Positions 34,206-44,639 of a stretch of DNA of 64,000 nucleotides are shown piece by piece; within the stretch, counting starts at the first letter, position 1; every line of letters begins with the position of its first letter. The notes beneath the pieces are model-generated. The model made no database searches. It was given only the letters and a program-made list of their open reading frames with translations, and was not told where the DNA came from. The DNA is taken from assembly GCF_002865645.1 (NCBI RefSeq), contig NW_020194619.1:2144442-2208441 (forward strand). Direction: 5' to 3'. The translations under genes were made by a program, and so were the position numbers. This DNA is from Hyaloscypha bicolor E (Eukaryota > Ascomycota > Leotiomycetes > Helotiales > Hyaloscyphaceae).

Positions 34206-34539
34206 GGTCTGGGCTTTGAGTAGGAGTGAAGGGAGAGATTCGGGGGGAGGGTTTGGACGGTGATATTAGGGAGGAGATACACAGGCTGGGATGTACTGGC
34301 ATAGAGTTGATACAAGGGGATGAGGACGGTAGAGGGTATAGATGAGATAGATGATGAGATGATGATGAGAAGGCTGCACACGCATGGTTATGATTAAACT
34401 GTATATTTGTCGGTAAACGATGGCTTGCATGAATGAAATCTAGACTTTACATCTCTTCTTGCAACTCCTATCATTCTAATACTGATACAAAAGTTTATTC
34501 AAACTCCCCAACTCCAATGCACATCTCCAGACACTTTAC
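34206..34539. other. Convergent 3' UTRs
   Basis: Region between the cytochrome b5 stop and the stop of the minus-strand WW gene. Contains GATGAGAT repeats near 34340-34370. No coding sequence. Confidence 0.5.
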
Positions 34540-35388
34540 TTAGAACAACAAACCCCCCAAAAGTAACCCTCCTCCCAACCCTAGCAGGGGCAACCCATAC
34601 CCGCCTCCATACCCACCTCCATAAGGCCTCGCATACGGTGCCTGCGGGCTGATAAACCTCGCATTAGGATCCGCATACGGCCCACCTCCCCGTGCATACG
34701 GACTATACCCATACCCTCCGCCATACCCCCCACCACTGTACCCCCCATAACCACCACCATAAGCAGGCGGCTCAACATACACATCCCTCCCCTCCTTATC
34801 CTTCCCCAGCAACTGCGGAGTGCCCGTCTCCGCCGCCCTCGCCATCTGCTCCCGAACATGCAAATGCTGCTTATAAGCCTGCCTTTCCTCCTCCTCTCTC
34901 TGCCGCCGTCGCGCTTCCCTTTCTTGATGTGTAGAATTGGTGATCTTGTCTTTCATCCTCCTGCCTAACTTGTGCACTCCCTTCGGCTCCTCCTCTCTTC
35001 CCACCCCTGACCCCACGTGATGAAGATGATCATCATCGTTGCCGGAGCTCTCGGCTTCGATATCGGCGTGCGTGGGCACGCGATGCAGACCCTTAACCCG
35101 CTCCCGCTCTTCCTCCGTCAATGATGACAGATAGGCGTCGTCGTCGTATGGATGGTGCCAGATCGAACTGGGAGGCGAAGTGGTGGTGTTTACGAAGAAC
35201 TGATGTTGTGTCTTGGCGTCGAGTTGCCGCACCCAACCGGTGGGGAGGGGACGGGCTTCGTCTTCCATGGAGCGCCGGATGTGTGGTGGGATGCCGTTTC
35301 TTGACTTGTGCGGGACCTCGAGGTGTGCTGGTTTCGAGGACGAGGACGAGGCCTCTTGGTATGGTGGTGGTGGTTCTTTCGGTTCCAT
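34540..35388 (-). CDS. WW-domain protein with PY motif and Gly/Tyr-rich tail
   Basis: Single exon, 282 residues. The N-terminus carries PPPPYQE, a PY ligand for WW domains. A WW domain follows at about 48-82 (LPTGWVRQ to SIWHHP, both Trp and the closing Pro present). A charged helical segment rich in Arg/Glu/Gln runs at about 140-185. The tail is Gly/Tyr-rich (GGYGG repeats) and ends in a Leu/Gly-rich hydrophobic stretch LPLLGLGGGLLLGGLLF. Having both a WW domain and a PY motif suggests self-association or adaptor work with Rsp5-type ligases; this is inference. The hydrophobic end may anchor the protein to membranes. Confidence 0.88.
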   Translation of the reverse strand: MEPKEPPPPYQEASSSSSKPAHLEVPHKSRNGIPPHIRRSMEDEARPLPTGWVRQLDAKTQHQFFVNTTTSPPSSIWHHPYDDDAYLSSLTEEERERVKGLHRVPTHADIEAESSGNDDDHLHHVGSGVGREEEPKGVHKLGRRMKDKITNSTHQEREARRRQREEEERQAYKQHLHVREQMARAAETGTPQLLGKDKEGRDVYVEPPAYGGGYGGYSGGGYGGGYGYSPYARGGGPYADPNARFISPQAPYARPYGGGYGGGYGLPLLGLGGGLLLGGLLF

Positions 35389-35637
35389 TGTGTCTTGCTT
35401 GCTTTCTCTCTTCTTTTTCTTGATGTAGATTGGAATCTGGTGTGATGGGTGAGGAGTGAGGAGTGGCGAGTAGTGGTGAAGAGCTGTTTATATGGGATGG
35501 GTGGGTGATGAGGTCCGACGTATGCATTGTAATCAATTCAAATCGCCTGCTCACAGCCACAGCCACAACCTCCAGCTCCAGCTGTCATGACGTCAAACAT
35601 CTCACGTCCAAACCTTAACCATTATCAAATTACTGTA

Positions 35638-35847
35638 TCACGCAGGGCCACCTCGGCCCGCCCCGGCAGTAGCGAGAGCCATGAGCTCGGTGGTATGCAC
35701 TGATCTCCGAAACCCTGCTCCCTCATTCAACAAGTCGATGTCAACATTGCGTTGATTTGGAAAGAGGACTTGGTGCGGATTTGAGACGTGGGGATGCGCT
35801 TTCACACCCAGCAAAATCAAAACGAAGAAGGGGATGAGAGAACGCAT
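35638..35847 (-). CDS. Small secreted protein candidate
   Basis: 69 residues from ATG 35847. A short basic start (MRSL) is followed by a hydrophobic core IPFFVLILLGV and a KAHP cleavage-like site, a good signal peptide. The mature part has about 50 residues and no Cys, with a Gly/Ala-rich end. An in-frame, non-ATG extension upstream exists. Unknown family. No Cys means it is not a classical disulfide effector; a secreted peptide or a chance frame are both possible. Confidence 0.45.
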   Translation of the reverse strand: MRSLIPFFVLILLGVKAHPHVSNPHQVLFPNQRNVDIDLLNEGAGFRRSVHTTELMALATAGAGRGGPA

Positions 35848-37372
35848 GGTGAAGTTTTGAGGCTGTGTAGAGTGGTTTGCGTGGTGAAGATTTGTAAGGT
35901 AAGCAGATGCCTGGTGGTGATTCCAAATCGCGGGTGTGGCTTGGACTCTTCGCAAGAGAAAATTTTTGACGCGAAAGGGAGAGCGCGATGAGAAGGAAAA
36001 GGTGGAAGGTAAGGAGATGAGAGGAGTAGAGGGAGGTTATATCACTGATATCTCCCAACTCCGAAATAACAGGAAATGAAGATCGATGATCTCGGAGGTT
36101 GGAGTTGTGCTGGAGAGAGACGGCAGCTTCCAATGCCTCGCGCACGTGGTGAGATGCCAAGACTTCCCCTAATTGTCCTCCTTTCGCTTCCCAGGGAGTG
36201 TGTGGAAATAAGCTCTGCCAAAGAACATACAGTATCCTTGAACATTATTGATATCGAGTCCATGAAAAACTGAGAAGGTCGATCGCCGGTAAGACAAGAA
36301 GAGTCCGCTCGAATTCCCGCCGTTTCACCCGCTTATCACTGGCACGTGATGCTCATTTCCAGCCCCTTCCAAATTCCAAAATTAGACTTAATCATGAGTG
36401 AAGTGGATATGAAGTTCTTGGCGTTTATCCAGTGTTTGATGCTCCCTCTCATACTCCTGTTCTCCACCCACTGGCAAGTGAAGCCAAGTTCTTTTCGCAG
36501 CTGTGGAGAACCGATTCGCACTCTGAGACTGTAGATCTCTTGTCATCTCTTATCTTCCTTCGAGCAGCTGAGGCTGGGGAGTGGAGGTCGTACATGCATG
36601 GAGCTGGGAAGTTCAGAGGTCAACGGGCCGAGAGAGTGGGTAGAAACGTTTGATCTCCGGACGCGTGGTCCAGGGAGGCTGCAAAGTGGTGACAAGATGG
36701 ATGATTGCCGAGTTGAGGCTCTAGGCCCGGATTATATGGAGATTTCGATTGGGGGACTAGTTTCGTTTTGTCTCTGACGGGCAGGGAAGGGAGGTGCAGG
36801 AAAGAGAGGGTGGGGGCGGGAGTGGCGTGGAGAGTGGAACTCCTGTCTTGACCCACTTCGGAGTGAAATAGCGAGGGAAAGGGGCCAAGATAGGGGAAAG
36901 GAATCCAAGGAAAGGAGTACTAGTACAGCAAATTAGAACTGTCCACGGCAATCTGCGCAAAAGCACGCTGGTATTTCAGGGAGGGAGAGTAAAGTTGTGG
37001 GAGCGAATGCTGTGCCACAGCAAGCAAGCAAGCAATACAATCATGATTCATTCAAACGGCAGATCTATTCTATCCACCCTTCCATCTAGCCCATACCCAT
37101 TCCAATGCTGTTTCGTTGCCCAAAATCAAATGACTCTTTCCTCCAACATAATGCACAAGTCTTGCCTCCATGGGACGAGATGAAATCCGAAACAGAAAGA
37201 GATACATGATTTGAAGTTGGCTGCTCTAGCCACTTCGCCGCCGAATGCTGTGAACGCCTTAAAAGTTTAACACAAGCCCAGAAAATGCGTTCTCAATTCA
37301 ATCGCGATGAGATGAGAGCTGTGATAGAAGCGAGAGAGGAAGTGGGAGAGAGAGAGAGAACATAAGAAAATC
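35848..37372. other. No gene seen
   Basis: 1.5 kb upstream of the small secreted candidate and downstream of the SIS gene. Short frames only, no domains. GAGA-type repeats at about 37330-37360 lie just beyond the SIS gene stop. Confidence 0.4.
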
Positions 37373-38575
37373 TCAACCCATCAACTCCCCCGCCTCCATA
37401 ACACCCAGCCTCTCGCTCTCCACCACCGCAACCAAAATCGAATCATCGCTGAACCTGCTATCCCCCTCTCTCCTCTTCGCCTTAACAAACTCCTTCGCCT
37501 GGGCGAGTTCCGTCTGCCCCGGAATCTCAATCCACTCCCGACACGGCACCGCCAGGCCCGGGATACACATCGCCGGCTCATCCATATCACCCGTGCCCAG
37601 CCTCTTGATTCTCCTGGGCGGGATGACAACATCCATACCGGCCCTGACCCAATGCGTCTTGCTCTTATACGCGCTCATCAAGACGTGTGCGCCTGTTACT
37701 ACGTCAACGCTGTTGCCGACATCCCAGATATCAGTCAAGGGGATGACGAGATCGGAGAGTTTCTTGGGGATAGCTTGGCCGATGGCGCCTCCGGGGTGGT
37801 TCTGCGAGAATACGGCTTGCACGTTGATGTGTAGCTCGTTTGAGATGACAACCGCGAGGGCATCGCCGAGTGCAAGCGCCATCGTTGTGCTTGTCGTAGG
37901 CGCATTAAAGCCAAATGAATCTGTCTCGGATTTGTGGATTGGTGCTGGAAGCAAAATCGTATCTGGGCGATGCTTAGCGATCTCGCAGGTTGAGGGGTGA
38001 GTGTGGGACGTCAAGACAATTAGCGGCAACGAGGTGTCGAAATGCGGAAGCAGGGAAAGCAACTCTGGCGTCTTGCCAGAGAAAGTGATAAGCAGGATCG
38101 TGTCGTACTTTCCAACTTTGCCTAAGTCTCCGTGCAGAGCTTCCGTAGGATGGAGATAGGTGGCGTGGATCTTGAGGCTGTTCATTGTTGCTACGAGCTT
38201 TTTGGCGATGTGTCCGCTCTTCCCGACGCCGCAGATGACAAGCTTACCTTTGTCGCCCTTGAAGCGCGTGATCGCTGAGACGGCAGAGTTGAAGCCGCCG
38301 CGGGCGACAGGGTCCGTCTCATACAGGCGTGTGAGGCAGGAGAGGGCGGTAGCCTCAGTGCCCAGGACGTGAACTGCGTTCGAGAGGCGTTGTCCGAAGG
38401 TTGGACAGGAGTTGACTGGATCCGGGGGTGTGATGGACATTAGGCCATCCAAGCCGGAGGAAAGCTCTTCGCATGGTGTAGCGGGTGAAGGAGGAGAGGG
38501 CGGCGGGATGTGAGGGGCGTGGCAGGAGCCCAGGAGGTAGACCTCGCTGTTCTGTACTGGGTGGTCCAGCGCCAT
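37373..38575 (-). CDS. SIS-domain sugar-phosphate isomerase (KpsF/GutQ/KdsD-like)
   Basis: Single exon, 400 residues. The SIS fold is marked by GVGKSGHIAKK (116-126), HPTEALHGDLG (142-152) and ITFSGKTPE (163-171). APTTSTTMALALGDALAV (225-242) and FSQNHPGGAIG (256-266) are diagnostic of arabinose-5-phosphate isomerases of the KpsF/GutQ group. In bacteria these convert ribulose-5-P to arabinose-5-P for lipopolysaccharide; the fungal role is not established. The bacterial enzymes carry two CBS domains after the SIS; here the C-terminal 120 residues are present but I cannot recognise CBS motifs. Cytosolic by lack of signals. Confidence 0.92.
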   Translation of the reverse strand: MALDHPVQNSEVYLLGSCHAPHIPPPSPPSPATPCEELSSGLDGLMSITPPDPVNSCPTFGQRLSNAVHVLGTEATALSCLTRLYETDPVARGGFNSAVSAITRFKGDKGKLVICGVGKSGHIAKKLVATMNSLKIHATYLHPTEALHGDLGKVGKYDTILLITFSGKTPELLSLLPHFDTSLPLIVLTSHTHPSTCEIAKHRPDTILLPAPIHKSETDSFGFNAPTTSTTMALALGDALAVVISNELHINVQAVFSQNHPGGAIGQAIPKKLSDLVIPLTDIWDVGNSVDVVTGAHVLMSAYKSKTHWVRAGMDVVIPPRRIKRLGTGDMDEPAMCIPGLAVPCREWIEIPGQTELAQAKEFVKAKRREGDSRFSDDSILVAVVESERLGVMEAGELMG

Positions 38576-41500
38576 GGTGTGATGAAGTATAAGATGTGTA
38601 TGTATTGAAAAGATGCGGACGAAAACGAGGCTGAGCTCGCGTCCAATATATATGTATGGATAGCTCTGGTGAGCTTAGCACTCGGAGTTTAGAAACGAAA
38701 TGAAGTAAAGATCTTGAGACTGAGTTAGCAAGGCCAGCATGAGCAGCAAGCAGAAGAGTCAGACCGACCACAGGAGTTTATATCTTCTATAGCCCTTTCG
38801 CCAAGTTGTTGGTGTCTATTTCTGGGAGGGCTGGTGCCGTGGTTTCTTCCACGCAGTCTTCAATGTTTCGTAGGAGCAGCTCAGATGGAACGAAAATTGA
38901 ATCTGCGTTTACGGATCATTCTGAAAACGCTGCTGGCAGGCGCCATGAGAGTGACCAGGTCATGTAGGAGAGCGGTGGATAAGGGCACAAGTGTATACCG
39001 AGTGAGGGGGGTTTATCTAATGGATATCAATCAGATTAAAAGTCGAGGAGCGGGACGTTTCCATGACACCAGCACCCAGGGTATATCTCGGCCATCGGAC
39101 TTGGGCAGCGGGTTTCGATGGGTCTGCACTCTTCAGCCGAGCTATCCCTGTAGATCTCCAAGCTTGCCCCTGTTGAGGCTGGTGTATTTTGGACCTTTCC
39201 GTGGGCCAGCACGCAATCGCGCCCTGGTGCAGAGAAACGGCCGTGGAGTCGTGGACGCGCGACACGAGCCGGTGGTTCGGGTGCAACTGAGGAACAAGGG
39301 AGGAAGGGAAGCTCAAAATGGCTGCTCTCGCAAGGCGCATGACAGGCAGCGATTGGCAGCAGCTGGAGTTAGTGGGGGCCAGTGGAGGGGGGGCTAGAGA
39401 GTTCTGGGCAATCATAGAGTCATGGAATCGATGATTTGAAAGCGTGCTACCTTGGTAAATAGAACTAGTCCACGGTGCACCTGGAGCCCGCACACCACGC
39501 TACACTATCCAACATCTCTACAGAGTGCAGACTGCAACCAAGCGCCTTCGGTGGAGACCTCCGGGCGTCGACCGTAGTGATGCCTGGGCCTTCGACGGGA
39601 GATGCGTATCGATCGATGCTGCTGGTGTTGATGCTGGTTGCCGGAGCTCTTTGAGAGATCACTTCCTAGCAGGACTGGGGACCGAGAGCCTTGCAGGCTG
39701 CAGCAAGCAACACCGAGAGCATCCCAGGACGCGCAGGCGGTGTGGAAACGCCAGCAGCCAGTTTAGCGAGTGAACGATCACTACAACACACGTGTGGACG
39801 AGACAGGAGAGGGAACTCAGGGCTGATATTGGCATGATCGCAAACCTGAGGTATTTTGCTCAATTCTCTATCGTTGATACTGCATGATCATGGATAACAG
39901 GGGGATTCAGGTAATCGCCACTACGTAAGCGGGGCCGGTTCCTGACGATTGGGAACGGAACCATGTAATCGAGCCTCTTTGAGGCTTAATTTATGGTGAA
40001 AAGTTGCCAGCTTTCTGCATGTCAAAAGGAGGCTTCCTATCAGCCTTCTCGGTCAAGCCTTGCAGTGATCCAAGAATATCACAGCATCACTGTCACCCCC
40101 ACCCCCCCATTATCGTTCATGCCAATCCTTGCTCTGATACTGGCAGCCGAACTGGATCACATCGAAACAAGCACTCCACACGCAGCCTCACGACTGTTCC
40201 GGGTAAGCTTTCGAATTTTCCCGTCCGAACTCCAATTTACTTGTCACCATAATCAAGTAGACCGGCTTTGATCTGCTTGTTCCGGTGTCCGATTGCTCGT
40301 ATCTGCTTTCCGCGTCGTTTCGTGACTCAAGGGCGTCAGGTACGGAGGTAGGCCGCGTTCCTGAAGCACAGCGAGGCCTTCTCTTTGGTCCATCCAATTT
40401 TGAAGAGGGTGTATCGGTTGCTGCTGCCATTCGATGGGTTTTCTGACTCTGCCGAGTGTGCATGTAAGTATTCTGCCAGCCAAAAGCAATAATTTTTTTG
40501 ATAATTCCAGCATATTCCTAGTTCTGAACCTTTCTTTTCCCAAGCTCCTCCAGAGACTTTCAAAGTCGAAGATAGTGAGTACATCACGTGCGAAAAAATC
40601 CATGTGTCGTCTCAACTGTTTGGTCGAGTGTCAACATTAGCTGAAGGTTCAAAATTCTTGTCCTGAGCAGTTGTATGCGTTTTCGAGGTGGCGATATAAG
40701 CTGATATTGACGTCATGTGAGGAGCTACACGTGACGCAGGTACTGAGGATTAAAAGAACAAGGCGGGGAGACGAACGGACTCTCAAGCCATTCTCTGTGA
40801 AGAAGAAGCATCACACAAATTGTTCTCTCAGCCTCGCGAGCAGGGAAACGTAGAAATGATAGCCCCCACATAGGTTTGCTTTCGAGGGCTAGCCATTCAG
40901 ATCAGCTTGCCAAGAATCAGCGGCCCCCACCAATGCGGATCTCAGATCGTCAGCTTGAGGCAGGTGTGTGGTCGAGGAGCCGAAGAAGTCCAGAGCCATT
41001 AGGACACAATATATTGAAATGGTAAGAACGGCCAATCTCTCATTGAATGGGGGAATGAGCACGCGAAAACCCTCTGGCTGACAAACCCTCACCCCATGAG
41101 CACTGACCCCGGACGTGCTTGGCTTTCAACGAAAAGAATCAAATCATCCTTCACGGATGCGAAACACGGCGATATAGAAAACATGGGAACAGGAGAAGGT
41201 CCGCGTTTGGACAAACTATCGACCTTAGACGCGTGGGAACCGGGCATTCCTCCCAAGTTCGTGCAAGGTTCTTGGGAAGAGGTTGGAGGATGTCAAGACG
41301 TTCTGAAAATTGCCGATCTACGCTGGATGCCGAAGAGTGCCACTTCCTCTGAGAGGTAGAACACGTCCATTGGCGACAAGAAAGACAAGACCATTCGTCC
41401 ACTTGGCTGGCTGAAGACTTGTAGATCTGGCTTGGCGCCAATGTTCAAGCATCTCTAATTATCACATGTTTCCAAGGGCAGGCGAAGAAAAACGTCCAGA

Positions 41501-42466
41501 CGAAGGTGAAGATGAAGATGAAGATGAAGAATACTGAAAATCGTTGATGAAAGATGAAGCTCCCTCTGCCTCGAAAGTCAAACTCCACATCGCTAAATCC
41601 GACAGCCCCACCCCCAGACAATTTCGCCAATCAACGTATTAAGTTTCGTTTGGCACGGGGCCGAAAAACATTGATTGACGTGACCCAGTCCCGAAGCAGA
41701 CAAGCGCATCCCACTAGCGCGCTTTCCCGCTTTTCGAGCTCTCCGCAAGTTGAACAACGTCCACAACCTCGATCGTCCCTCTCTGTCGACGTCGCATCTT
41801 TGTACAATCGTTCTTTGGATACGTGGAAGTTGCTCTGTAAGTACCAATTGGTTTCTTCAACACGATTGAGAAAGAGGAAGATGGGCACATGTAAGGTGAC
41901 GAGGTCTTATCAACACGCGGGGGGGGGCAGGTCAGGTCACTTTGATCGCTCAATGATCGCAACAAACGGCCATCTCGACAGCATACAAGACGTCAAAACT
42001 CTTGATTTCCCTCCAGAACGAGAACCACCGTCGAGTCTTTCCTAGGGAAGCTTTTTCTTCCCCTCTGACGACTTTCTTGCACAATTTGCAGCTCGGTACG
42101 AGTGATTGCGGGACCTTGAAAGCTGGACTTATCAAACGCCTCAACAGAACGCGAAGCTAATAAAGAGAAAACATAGACACTTTCGAGAGCTTTCTTCTCT
42201 GCAGCTATTCGTCCATCTTGTCAAGTATTTCGAAGAAAGAAGCTACACAATTGTAAGCTCCATCCCACCAGATACCCCTCACCGAGGCTCAATTCACGCG
42301 CAACACAAGACCGCGTCAACCAATTTCTCTTCAAACTGTACACAGGCACTTCCTCCGAAATTTTGCTAGCAATACTTGCTTACCTTTTACCTGCATTTCC
42401 CCCATCACATTCCCGAATGCCTAAAACCGTTAATGGTATCCGGCTAACTACTCCACAGTCCAAAAA
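38576..42466. other. 3.9-kb gene-poor stretch
   Basis: No frame with a recognised domain. A (GATGAA)n hexamer repeat lies at about 41508-41530. Short hairpins lie at about 39939-39963 (GGTTCC inverted as GGAACC). A 163-codon frame at 41554-42045 (plus) is rich in Ser/Arg/Pro and unsupported. The last 210 bases look like a 5' UTR intron of the next gene: GTAAGC at 42253 and GCTAACTACTCCACAG ending at 42458. Confidence 0.4.
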
Positions 42467-42658
42467 ATGGCCGCCCTCACACCTCTCGAAGCTCGCGATG
42501 CCGTCAACCACGTCCTCATGAAGCGAAAGAACTGGGCCGCCCGCGAAGCAGGTGTCATGGTCGTCTTCTGCGTTGTGTTCGTCGTCGCTGCTGGTCTGCT
42601 CGCCCTGTGCATTTCTCGAGCGCTCGCTAAGCGTAGAGCTGCGCGTCCACAGCATTGA
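42467..42658 (+). CDS. Small single-pass membrane protein
   Basis: 63 residues. Charged N-terminal half (LEARDAV, MKRKNW), one transmembrane helix at about 28-50 (AGVMVVFCVVFVVAAGLLAL), and a basic tail (AKRRAARPQH). The ATG context CAAAAAATGG is strong, and a probable 5' UTR intron ends eight bases upstream. The basic tail suggests that the C-terminus faces the cytosol. Family not recognised; codon use and splice signals make it likely real. Confidence 0.65.
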   Translation: MAALTPLEARDAVNHVLMKRKNWAAREAGVMVVFCVVFVVAAGLLALCISRALAKRRAARPQH

Positions 42659-44639
42659 ATGGAAGATATGGGGTTGATAATACGGGGGGATGAGAAGGCG
42701 GAAGGTGGGATGTGGTTGGACCGGACGAGGAAATGGGAACTGGGGAAGTGTGCAGGATGTGGCGTATGAAGGAGTTGTGGGACCGCTGGGGATAATACCG
42801 AAGGCTCGATTTCTTGATTTGCGTGCGGTACTCTAATTCCCCAGGAACGACGCCATTTAAATTGCTGCCTGGAGTAGTTTTCTATGAGTCTTCGAATTTC
42901 GTTCGGTTCTACAGTAGATATGTGGCAAGTGCCAAGACAAGACTTTCATAGTCAAGTGGTCGGCTAAGGAAAAGGCAAGAAGTTTGATCCCAACTTAATT
43001 CTTTGACGTCCCTTATCAATAAGGAAAGACGGCAGGCATGTGTTTTCAACAGTTTAGTAGCTATGGGGAAGATCGTTGTTTACGTTCATCGCCAAATTCG
43101 CGGTCTGGTCGTATGTACTCCAGGTTTATCCACTGTTTCGTCCTGAGCACATCAGCCATGACGATCCTCAATGATTTCGGAGAACTCGCGGTAACTTAGG
43201 GGGTCTAGTGCAGGTTCTGTGGTACACAAAGCTTCAAAAGCTAATTTCTCACTTGTTTGCAGTTACCAGTTGCTCGCAAGAGTGTACTATTTAGATCTTC
43301 AGTGTTGCCTTCTAACAGCAAAGGCTACTGACAATGGATTTCGCCTTTCGATGGCCATAGGGAGCCTCTGTGCTTATAAATAAGGTTCCACATTTTCAAT
43401 TGCTAGGTGAGTTCGGGCTAAGGAATAATGTATTGAGCAGACTAGGTTCAATGAAAGTAATATTATATCCCCAATCATCTCAATGATCCATCACATCTCC
43501 TGCTACCCCTCCTCAAATTCTGTCCCAACTCTAATTGCCCAATAACACCGAAGGCAACCAAGCTTCGCAACTCCCCCACCCCTCCTCCAACCCCAATTGC
43601 CCAATCCCAAACAAGGCGTCCAGGCTAAAAAGTACCACCAAATTTCGAGTCATAGTCTCAAGCACGCCTTCATCCGCAACCCACCTTCAATAATTTTCTG
43701 CGAAGGCAACTGTAAGGCAATTGTCAGTGTGACTTCTTCGTCACCTCAACACAGCTTGTCCACAGCCCCCTGCCTGTTCCAATTCCCCGCTCTCTGCCAA
43801 TCAAAACTCGAGGTAGCGGAAGGCGACCCGAGCCGGATGCACCGCCTCGTCTTCTAGGCACACCTGCATCACAAGCCAAAAATACTCCGAGCAAACGAGT
43901 CAAACACAACAACTCTAAAACGAATCGGATGCGTCTCCCTGCTAGTGCAGCGCCAATGGGCAGCGATAGCAAGGATCGAGAGGAGTCATCTCGAACCTCA
44001 CGTTTCCTCGAATCGAAGCTCAATCTTCTCTTATTCCTTTTGTCCCCCCTCCTCCCCACGCGACCTAGCAGCTAGACGTGCGGCTGCTCCGTCGAAGCTC
44101 CCTGCCTATTCTCCTTCCTCCAACCCATTTCCTATAAATCCATCATCCTTTCATCAAATTAACGACTTACGAATTTCATTGCGTTGAGAGGAGTTTCGTT
44201 TGCTGTGAATACGGAGGTTAGTGCCCTCGCTGCCTGGGAATATAAAATGGAGGCCAGGACCCCAACTGACGGGCCTCAGGTCTGCAATGCAAGCACTATA
44301 ATACTACACGCCTGCGACGCGTCGTCTGCTTTGTCGTCCCCGAGCGCGCGTCTGAAATCCAATTACGAGTCTCCGTCTTTGTTTGATAGGGCAATCGCGA
44401 TACTTCAATGCTCGAGGTCGCGTTGCGGCCACCTGGATGCTGTAGCCGCCGGCCTGCCAGCGCACCGCCTTAGATAATTCGGCCTTGACCCCGACCTCGA
44501 CCAAGACTGCGACCGCGAACGCCCTCAATGCGATACGGACCTGAGAGAGGCTCCAACCCTCGTCCTCTTCCCCGACCTGACCTGACCTGCGATCCGGACC
44601 TGACGTCTGTCTGTCCGCAAACCATTGATCTGACTGTCC
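42659..44639. other. No gene supported; upstream of the large unknown gene
   Basis: The last part, up to 44640, is likely promoter and 5' UTR of the 1037-residue gene. CCAATTGCCCAAT words recur near 43530 and 43590. Frames of 80-110 codons overlap on both strands without domains. Confidence 0.4.

Noticed and set aside
38834..39397. 187-codon plus-strand frame
   Set aside because: Arg/Gly-rich composition with an overlapping 158-codon frame on the other strand; no domain or promoter-like context.
41554..42045. 163-codon plus-strand frame
   Set aside because: Ser/Arg/Pro-rich without a recognisable domain; the region more likely includes the 5' UTR of the 42467 gene.
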